Assembly: GCA_020628645.1 (NCBI GenBank)
Contig: JAHDES010000024.1
Span: 1 to 64,000 of the forward strand
Length of the DNA: 64,000 nucleotides
Reading direction: 5' to 3'
Origin: Saprospiraceae bacterium
GTDB taxonomy: Bacteria; Bacteroidota; Bacteroidia; Chitinophagales; Saprospiraceae
The translations under genes and the position numbers were made by a program. Shown here one piece after another: positions 56,237 to 62,129 of the stretch. Numbering within the stretch: position 1 is the stretch's first letter; each line of letters begins with the position of its first letter. The notes beneath the pieces are model-generated. The model ran no database searches. It was not told the DNA's origin and was given only the letters and a program-made list of their open reading frames with translations.

Positions 56237-57196
56237 ATGACCAACCAACAAGTAATGCTAGCCCCCCAGCTAAAAGCACATCATCACCCGCTCAAATTAA
56301 TGGGCTGCGGATTCGTACTGACCGCTGTGGATCGCTCCCCACAACGCGCTTGGGACGCTATCCGTGCTGCCGAGCAAGAAATTATTCGAATTGAACAATT
56401 GATTTCTTCTTGGAAAGACGATTCTGAAACTGCTGAAATTAATGCCAATGCTGGTAAAAAAGCAGTTCAGGTCAGTAAAGAACTCTTTGATCTAATTGCC
56501 AGAAGTATAAAAGTATCCGAAATCACAGGAGGAGCTTTTGATATTAGTGGGACATTAGCTCGTTATTATTGGAATTTTAATAATGAGGTCAATCAAATGC
56601 TTTCCGAAGCAAAAATTATTGAACTCCGCGATCGTATCAATTATCGTTTAATTGAGCTTGATTCAGACAAACAAACGGTATTTCTTCAAAAGGAAAGGAT
56701 GAAAATAGGCTTTGGTGGTATCGGAAAAGGTTATGCAGCACATCGTGCCAAACAAATGATGCAGTCTATGGGTATCCAAAGTGGATTGATCAATGCTTCA
56801 GGAGATCTAGCCTGTTGGGGTACGCCTCCTAAACGAGAGGATTGGTCGATAAACATTCCAAATCCTTCTAAACGTGATGAATCTTTATTGCGTTTATTCA
56901 TTCCAAACGGCGCGGTGGTCACTTCAGGAAGTTCGGAGCATTATACGATTATTGATGGAGCACATTATTCGCATATTATTGACCCAAGAACAGGTCGTCC
57001 TGTAAAAGAAACCAAAAGCGTTTCGGTCATTTGTCCCAATCCTGAATTGGCCGATGCACTTGCCACCGCTATTTCTGTCATGGGAGCCGAAGCAGGTATT
57101 AAGCTCATCAACCGATTAAATGGCATTGAGTGTATTGTGATAGAAGCTGATAATACAATCCACTATTCAAACTATCTAAAATCATTTGCAGCATGA
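56237..57196 (+). CDS. apbE: FAD:protein FMN transferase
   Basis: A 319-residue ApbE-family flavin transferase, which moves FMN from FAD to a Ser/Thr of a target protein. Motifs: MGCGFVLTAV, IEQLISSWKDDSETAEIN, GAFDISGTL, IGFGGIGKGYAAHRA, LINASGDLACWG, HIIDPRTGRPV and the C-terminal DALATAISVMG, which holds the metal-binding Asp and Thr. Unusually no signal peptide precedes the domain: the frame opens MTNQQVML and no better start is seen. It overlaps the DUF4266 gene by 4 bases. No RnfG/NqrC/FMN-binding domain partner is present in the window. Confidence 0.93.
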   Translation: MTNQQVMLAPQLKAHHHPLKLMGCGFVLTAVDRSPQRAWDAIRAAEQEIIRIEQLISSWKDDSETAEINANAGKKAVQVSKELFDLIARSIKVSEITGGAFDISGTLARYYWNFNNEVNQMLSEAKIIELRDRINYRLIELDSDKQTVFLQKERMKIGFGGIGKGYAAHRAKQMMQSMGIQSGLINASGDLACWGTPPKREDWSINIPNPSKRDESLLRLFIPNGAVVTSGSSEHYTIIDGAHYSHIIDPRTGRPVKETKSVSVICPNPELADALATAISVMGAEAGIKLINRLNGIECIVIEADNTIHYSNYLKSFAA

Positions 57197-57414
57197 AGAG
57201 AATCACTTTAAACATAGTGCTTTTACTCGTACTAATTGGAAGTTTTACTTCTTGTGTATCCGTAAAAGGCTACGAAAAAATGTACCTCAATGATCCTTGT
57301 ATGGCATTAGAGGCAAACAAACTGGATTTCTTTGAAACTAATTTTCAAACATACCGCGAGGGTGCCTCTGGAGCAAATGGAGGTAAAGTAGGAGGAGGTT
57401 GCGGATGCAATTAG
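57193..57414 (+). CDS. DUF4266 lipoprotein
   Basis: A 73-residue predicted lipoprotein (lipid Cys21 in SFTSC) with only about 52 mature residues. DUF4266 features are KGYEKMYLNDPCMAL, the central FETNFQTYREGASG and the glycine-rich terminal GGGCGCN with two closely spaced cysteines. The gene starts inside the apbE stop (ATGA) and ends inside the DUF3570 gene, so the three are translationally coupled. Its function is unknown; the cysteine pair and its coupling to apbE and a thioredoxin suggest a redox or metal role at the membrane. Confidence 0.88.
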   Translation: MKRITLNIVLLLVLIGSFTSCVSVKGYEKMYLNDPCMALEANKLDFFETNFQTYREGASGANGGKVGGGCGCN

Positions 57415-58652
57415 TAATCGTTTCTCTAGCCTTATTTTTTCTCATCCTCACACAGGATGTCAAGGCGCAGCTTCGCAATTTTTCTTTGGGTAAGAAATTG
57501 GGTTTATCTAAGAAAGATACCACTACTTATAATTTGACCACCTATGAAAAACCCGATTGGAAGACCATAGATGTTGATTTTTTAAATAGTTACTATGCAC
57601 AAGATGGAAATAATGGCGCTGTAACAGGTGGCATTGGTACAGAACAATTGACCGATTTTACACAGAAGATTATTCTTCGAATTCCTACTAGCGAAAAATT
57701 GAGTTTAAATCTAGATGCGGGTTATGATTATTATTCTTCCGCTTCTACCGATAATATTGATAATATTCCGTCTTCTGACTCCGCTTCTGATGTAAGAGCT
57801 CATGGAAATATTGGTTTGACTTATGATAAAACCGATTATCAACAGCTTGGTTTTAGAATTGGTGGAAGTGTGGAATATGATTATACCTCTATTAATGGAG
57901 GGATCAATTATAGCTTATTGTCAAAAGATAAAAATACATCCATTGGATTAAGCGCACAAGCATTTATTGATCGTTGGTATGTGATTTTTCCTAGAGAATT
58001 ACGTGGAGAAGTGAGTGTTCCAACAGATAAACGGCAATCGTACAATGCATCCATCGGAATTACAAGGGTGTTGAATAAAAAGATGCAAATCTCCCTACAA
58101 TTAGAAGGCATTTACATGCGTGGTTTGTTATCGACGCCTTTCCATCGAGTTTATTTTCAGGAACAAGCTCGTGCAGGAATTGAACGATTACCCGATCAAC
58201 GTTTGAAATTACCAATTGGTTTACGTCTCAATACGCATTTATCAGAATGGCTAGTAGCTCGTTTATATTATCGTTATTATTGGGACAATTGGGGCGTTCA
58301 AGGACATACAGCGAATATAGAAGTACCCATTAAAATCAATCGTTTTTTCTGGATAGCGCCTTATTATCGTTATCATACACAAACGGCATCTACTTATTTT
58401 AAATCGTATAAAGAGCATACTATCACAAACAAGTTTTATACCTCCGATCATGATTTAGCGAATCTGAGTAGTCATGCTTTTGGAATAGGATTAAGTTATA
58501 GTCCCTCTGGGGGTATTGCCAAGATCAATTTACCCTTTAAGAAACGATCTGATTTTTTAGTAAAAAGTATTGATTTAAAATATGGTCATTATATTCGAAG
58601 TACAGGCCTAAAAGGAAATATCGTAAGCTTAGGTGTGAGCTTTAGTTTATAA
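57405..58652 (+). CDS. DUF3570 outer-membrane protein
   Basis: A 415-residue exported protein. The ATG at 57405 is chosen: GGAGGAGG six bases upstream is a rare strong ribosome binding site in this window, and it lies within the DUF4266 frame. A TTG two codons earlier is possible. The signal peptide ends at about VKAQ. The rest is strongly beta-barrel-like, with repeated aromatic strands (SLNLDAGYDYYSSAS, VARLYYRYYWDNWG, IAPYYRYHTQT) and a terminal strand ending VSLGVSFSL. DUF3570 proteins are predicted outer-membrane barrels that recur beside DUF4266. A terminator follows. Confidence 0.88.
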   Translation: MQLVIVSLALFFLILTQDVKAQLRNFSLGKKLGLSKKDTTTYNLTTYEKPDWKTIDVDFLNSYYAQDGNNGAVTGGIGTEQLTDFTQKIILRIPTSEKLSLNLDAGYDYYSSASTDNIDNIPSSDSASDVRAHGNIGLTYDKTDYQQLGFRIGGSVEYDYTSINGGINYSLLSKDKNTSIGLSAQAFIDRWYVIFPRELRGEVSVPTDKRQSYNASIGITRVLNKKMQISLQLEGIYMRGLLSTPFHRVYFQEQARAGIERLPDQRLKLPIGLRLNTHLSEWLVARLYYRYYWDNWGVQGHTANIEVPIKINRFFWIAPYYRYHTQTASTYFKSYKEHTITNKFYTSDHDLANLSSHAFGIGLSYSPSGGIAKINLPFKKRSDFLVKSIDLKYGHYIRSTGLKGNIVSLGVSFSL

Positions 58653-58663
58653 CCAATGAGCAT

Positions 58664-58700
58664 GAGGGGAGTTGTTCTTAAAACAACTCCTCTCCTTTTT
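58664..58700 (+). terminator. Terminator of the thioredoxin-ApbE-DUF4266-DUF3570 operon
   Basis: GAGGGGAGTTGTT (58664-58676) pairs with AACAACTCCTCTC (58682-58694), including one G-U pair, followed by a T-run. Its loop and right arm contain the last codons of the convergent tdk gene. Confidence 0.85.
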
Positions 58701-59331
58701 TCACAACTTCCTCAGTTGTATTTGTCCCATTAGATTTGACTTTTAAATTGAGGATGTTTCCCATGTGATAGCATGTACGACAACGTGCTTCGTAACGGTC
58801 TTTTTCTCCTAATACCACTTGATCGCCATCTGCTACTAAGCGATACGAATGCGTGGCAAGATTTCCACAATGCTGACAAATGGCATGTACTTTTGTAATA
58901 TATTCTGCTACTGCTAACAAATTAGGCATCGGACCAAAGGGTTGTCCTTTATAATCCATATCTAAACCTGCTACGATGACACGTATTCCTCTTAAAGCTA
59001 ATTGTTGACAAACATCTGGCAAATCCAAATCAAAAAACTGAGCCTCATCTACGCCTACTACATTTACATTATCGGTGAGTTCTAATAGTTGCGAAGAATG
59101 TTCTATAGGGGTAGAAAGAATGGAATTAGCGTCATGCGAAACGACTTTGGTATTATCGTAGCGCGTATCGATGATCGGTTTAAAAATATCTACTTTTTGT
59201 CCCGCTATTTTAGAGCGTTTGAGGCGACGAATAAGTTCTTCCGTCTTTCCAGAAAACATGGAGCCACAAATGACTTCGATCCATCCACTACGTTGTCCTT
59301 TAAAATGCGGTTCTAAAAACATAAATGCCAT
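58678..59331 (-). CDS. tdk: Thymidine kinase (type II)
   Basis: A 217-residue enzyme phosphorylating thymidine in the salvage pathway. Walker A is [15 protein letters not shown], the catalytic segment is [11 protein letters not shown], and the lasso region reads [19 protein letters not shown]. The structural zinc ligands lie in ICQHCG and CRTCYH. Length is normal for the bacterial family. It is convergent with the DUF3570 gene, overlapping its terminator. Confidence 0.96.
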   Translation of the reverse strand: MAFMFLEPHFKGQRSGWIEVICGSMFSGKTEELIRRLKRSKIAGQKVDIFKPIIDTRYDNTKVVSHDANSILSTPIEHSSQLLELTDNVNVVGVDEAQFFDLDLPDVCQQLALRGIRVIVAGLDMDYKGQPFGPMPNLLAVAEYITKVHAICQHCGNLATHSYRLVADGDQVVLGEKDRYEARCRTCYHMGNILNLKVKSNGTNTTEEVVKKGEELF

Positions 59332-59790
59332 TATTTTGACAAGTTACAATTCATTCATTAAAACCCCAATGCGTCAAATTTTATTTCAAAATCTCTTTCA
59401 GACGATTTTTCTTAAAAATTTTTCCCTGCCCGACTTTTTCAAGTCTTTTTTATGGCAGGCGGGCTTATTGACGTTCATTTCATTGCAACTTGTATAAAAA
59501 CGTAAAAAAAGAAGCCTAAAAGTGTAATATTTTCCCTTACTCTTTCGTACAAAATTTAGTATAGTCAATTTCAAGTTGTGGTTAATCATTAACAGAATCC
59601 CAATTCTCAAAATTTGATGCTAAATCTCCATTTAGTCGATTTATTTCAAGTTTTTCCTTATTGATATTCATGATACACAACTTGGTTTATCAAAATAGCG
59701 AGAGAAATTTGTATTTTTATGCGGAGATTTATTCTCCAAAATTCAAAAATACTAAAAATTGCCATTCTCTTTTAACAAGTCTCATGGTTT
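59332..59790. other. Intergenic stretch with an imperfect hairpin, no gene seen
   Basis: About 460 bases between divergent tdk and a plus-strand hypothetical gene. CCTGCC near 59427 can pair with GGCAGG near 59455 around an inner GACTT/AAGTC stem. The surrounding sequence is AT-rich with no convincing coding frame. I see no clear TAnnTTTG promoter for either neighbour. Confidence 0.35.
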
Positions 59791-60543
59791 ATGAATTTGA
59801 AGCAAGCAAAAAAAATTTTAGATAAGATCAATACCCTTTATAGCAATATGAGTATTGATGATCATGTATCACCGATCGAGAAGGATTTAATGATGGATTA
59901 CATTCGTCAATTCTATGATAGTTTTTTAGATGATACATCGACTCCCTCGGTTAGCAAAAAGGCAACAAAAAAAACAACTAGGGTGAGCCCTCCACCTGTT
60001 GTAGAAGAGCCTGTTGTTCCTGTGGTAGAAGAAATTCCTGCACCTGTAGTTCGTAAAAAGCCTGTCGTAATTGAGATTCCTGATTCGCTCAAGGAGTATA
60101 CTCAGCAAACGCCACCACCACCGCCAAAGGCAAAAGTTGCTACTCCTGCACCTCCTAAAGTAGAGCCTGCACCTCCTGTTGTAGAACCGACGCCTGTCGT
60201 AGCTGCTCCTAAAGTAGTAACGCCACAAGAAACTAAGGCACATGATCCACTTTTTGAAATGCCTGAGGCCAAAGAATTATCAGATCGGTTGGCATCTGCA
60301 CCTATCAAGGATTTAACTAAAGCAATGGGCTTGAATGAAAAAATTCTGACTATCAATGAATTATTTGGTGGCGATCATCGCTCCTTTGATGATACTATCA
60401 AGTACTTAAATACGTTGAACTCTTTCGATGATGCAAAAGCATATTTATCAGATAATGTGGCTGAACGATTTGGCTGGGGCGATAAGAGCAAAAAGAAAAA
60501 AGCGCAGATTTTCATTAAATTGATTAAACGACGCTATAAGTAG
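59791..60543 (+). CDS. Hypothetical protein with Pro-rich linker and conserved-looking C-terminal domain
   Basis: A 250-residue cytosolic-looking protein in three parts: a helical N-terminus (about 1-50), a Pro/Val-rich linker with Lys-rich patches (about 50-150) and a compact C-terminal domain (about 165-250) reading AMGLNEKILTINELFGGDHR, DDTIKYLNTLNSFDDAKAY and FIKLIKRRYK. That C-terminal pattern recurs, as I recall, in Bacteroidota proteins of unknown function. There is no signal peptide or membrane helix. A strong terminator follows directly. Confidence 0.7.
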   Translation: MNLKQAKKILDKINTLYSNMSIDDHVSPIEKDLMMDYIRQFYDSFLDDTSTPSVSKKATKKTTRVSPPPVVEEPVVPVVEEIPAPVVRKKPVVIEIPDSLKEYTQQTPPPPPKAKVATPAPPKVEPAPPVVEPTPVVAAPKVVTPQETKAHDPLFEMPEAKELSDRLASAPIKDLTKAMGLNEKILTINELFGGDHRSFDDTIKYLNTLNSFDDAKAYLSDNVAERFGWGDKSKKKKAQIFIKLIKRRYK

Positions 60544-60556
60544 TCCGTTAGCATCT

Positions 60557-60592
60557 AAAAAACGCTTTCAGAAATTTCTGGAAGCGTTTTTT
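60557..60592 (+). terminator. Rho-independent terminator
   Basis: AAAAAACGCTTTCAGAAA (60557-60574) pairs with TTTCTGGAAGCGTTTTTT (60575-60592) with one G-U pair, the innermost bases forming the loop, and ends in a T-run. It lies 13 bases after the hypothetical gene. Confidence 0.88.
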
Positions 60593-60691
60593 ATTCGTAC
60601 CTGTATTTTTCCGTACCTTCACCCTTGATAAAATTTCCTAACCAAATAAATAATGCATACCATCTAAATAAAGTATGCCGAGTATTTTCGT

Positions 60692-61801
60692 ATGAGAATC
60701 CGACCATTTCGTGCTGTCTATCCTAATTTGGATTATGTCACCTCACCAGATGAATTTTTCGGAACTGTTCGAGAAAAATATCCTGCTTATAAAGAAAGTG
60801 GATTTTTTCAACGAACGGCGCAGGAATCCATTTATATTTACCAAATTGTCTCGCAAAAACGTACACATACGGGAATTATCGCTTGTACGGATATACATGA
60901 TTATCTAGATGGTAAGATTAAAAAACACGAGAATACCCTTGCCGCAAAAGAACAGCAACAAATGCACCTCATATTGGCAAGAGGAGCTATTGTCAAGCCC
61001 ATATTATTGACCTATCCTGATGTACCTTCACTTAATAAATTGATAAAAAAAATTGTAAAGGAACAAACGCTCTTTTACGAAGTGCAATTTGAAAAAACAG
61101 GACATATTCATCGTTTTTGGGAAGTAAAAGATGGTCAACTAATTGAACAATTTCAACAACTATTTCAGCAAAAAGTACCGATTAGTTATATCGCGGATGG
61201 ACATCATCGTACCTCTACCACTGCTTTAATGTATAAGCGGATGCTTGATCGACCAGATGAACCCGATTATGATCAAATGTTGTGTACGTTTTTCCCAGTA
61301 AGTGAATTAGCTGTACATGATTATAATCGAATCATTGAGAGTTCACCTGATATTTCTATCACTACCTTTATGGCAAAAATTGCTCAAGTTTTTGATATTG
61401 AAATTTTAGATGGGCCACAAAAACCTACTGCCAAACATGAGATTGTCATGTATGTCAATCGAGAATGGTTTCGCTTACAATGGAAAAAAGAAATTCTCAA
61501 AGAATATAAAAAGGCTACCGTTATTTTAGATGCTACCTTATTAAATGAAAAGGTACTAGAGAATATCTTAGGTATTATGGATGTCCGTACGGATTTACGC
61601 GTTCGCTATGTAGAAGGGCCAAAAGGTTTAAATGAAATTCGCCAAAAAACAAATAAAGATGATAGTCGAGTAGGTTTCGTTTTATATCCTGTTGAATTGA
61701 GTGACTTAATGAAAGTAGCTGATGCTGGCGAAGTGATGCCTCCCAAATCCACTTGGTTTGAGCCTCGTATTAAAAATGGGTTGATTGTACAGGAACTTTA
61801 A
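60692..61801 (+). CDS. DUF1015 family protein
   Basis: A 369-residue cytosolic protein of the DUF1015 family. It opens MRIRPFRAVYPN, carries YIYQIVSQKRTHTGIIACTDI, the signature YIADGHHRTSTTALMY in the middle, and ends with GEVMPPKSTWFEPRIKNGL. In several Bacteroidota the gene lies beside serC and a phosphoglycerate dehydrogenase, but neither is here. The biochemical function is not established; the conserved DGHHR motif suggests a nucleotide- or phosphate-handling active site. Confidence 0.9.
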   Translation: MRIRPFRAVYPNLDYVTSPDEFFGTVREKYPAYKESGFFQRTAQESIYIYQIVSQKRTHTGIIACTDIHDYLDGKIKKHENTLAAKEQQQMHLILARGAIVKPILLTYPDVPSLNKLIKKIVKEQTLFYEVQFEKTGHIHRFWEVKDGQLIEQFQQLFQQKVPISYIADGHHRTSTTALMYKRMLDRPDEPDYDQMLCTFFPVSELAVHDYNRIIESSPDISITTFMAKIAQVFDIEILDGPQKPTAKHEIVMYVNREWFRLQWKKEILKEYKKATVILDATLLNEKVLENILGIMDVRTDLRVRYVEGPKGLNEIRQKTNKDDSRVGFVLYPVELSDLMKVADAGEVMPPKSTWFEPRIKNGLIVQEL

Positions 61802-61835
61802 TCTATTTTTATTAGTTGCTAATATTAGAAATTGT

Positions 61836-61866
61836 TTGCATAAACGCTTTGAAAGCACTAAATTTG
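61836..61866 (+). promoter_or_regulatory. tRNA promoter
   Basis: TTG (61836-61838) and TAAATTTG (61859-61866), spaced 20 bases, fit the Bacteroidota promoter consensus. The predicted start is about 15 bases before the mature tRNA. Confidence 0.6.
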
Positions 61867-61887
61867 CAATCGCTTGAGTGAAAAGCA

Positions 61888-61961
61888 GGTCCTATAGCTC
61901 AGTTGGTTAGAGCACCTGACTCATAATCAGGGGGTCCAAGGTTCGAGCCCTTGTGGGACCA
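61888..61961 (+). tRNA. tRNA with CAU anticodon (probably Ile2, possibly elongator Met)
   Basis: A 74-base cloverleaf: acceptor GGTCCTA / TGGGACC with one G-U, D-arm with AGCTCAGTTGGTTAGAGC, anticodon arm CCTGA-CTCATAA-TCAGG with anticodon CAT, variable GGGTC, T-arm with GGTTCGAGCC, discriminator A. CCA is not encoded. Pairs C4-G69 and C5-G68 are those recognised by the lysidine synthetase TilS in E. coli tRNA-Ile2, which favours Ile2 over elongator Met. Identity remains uncertain; the tRNA itself is not. Confidence 0.92.
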
Positions 61962-61966
61962 CTAAG

Positions 61967-62001
61967 AATACCTGTAAGTCTTGTACTTACGGGTATTTTT
62001 A
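61967..62001 (+). terminator. Rho-independent terminator of the tRNA
   Basis: AATACCTGTAAG (61967-61978) pairs with CTTACGGGTATT (61986-61997), one G-U pair, loop of seven, followed by T. It lies five bases past the tRNA. Confidence 0.88.
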
Positions 62002-62072
62002 TTTGCTTTAAACCTAAAGGGCGAGAAGTTTATCCCGATGCGAATTAATAAGAATAAGCACAATTATCGGGA

Positions 62073-62089
62073 AGCCCTTGTGGGACCAC
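62073..62089 (+). repeat. 17-bp direct repeat of the tRNA 3' end
   Basis: AGCCCTTGTGGGACCAC at 62073-62089 repeats positions 61946-61962 exactly: the 3' half of the T-arm, the acceptor strand and the discriminator. It lies 127 bases downstream in the same orientation, beyond the tRNA terminator. A TCCCGAT/ATCGGGA inverted pair (about 62032-62071) directly precedes it. Attachment-site remnants at tRNA genes look like this; no integrase is present. Confidence 0.75.
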
Positions 62090-62129
62090 GAAAATCCAAT
62101 AATCAAAAATGGTTATTGAACCTTTTTTC

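Noticed and set aside
59926-60356. Two minus-strand frames rich in Arg/Tyr or Gly/Ala
   Set aside because: Antisense shadows of the Pro/Val-rich linker of the plus-strand hypothetical protein.
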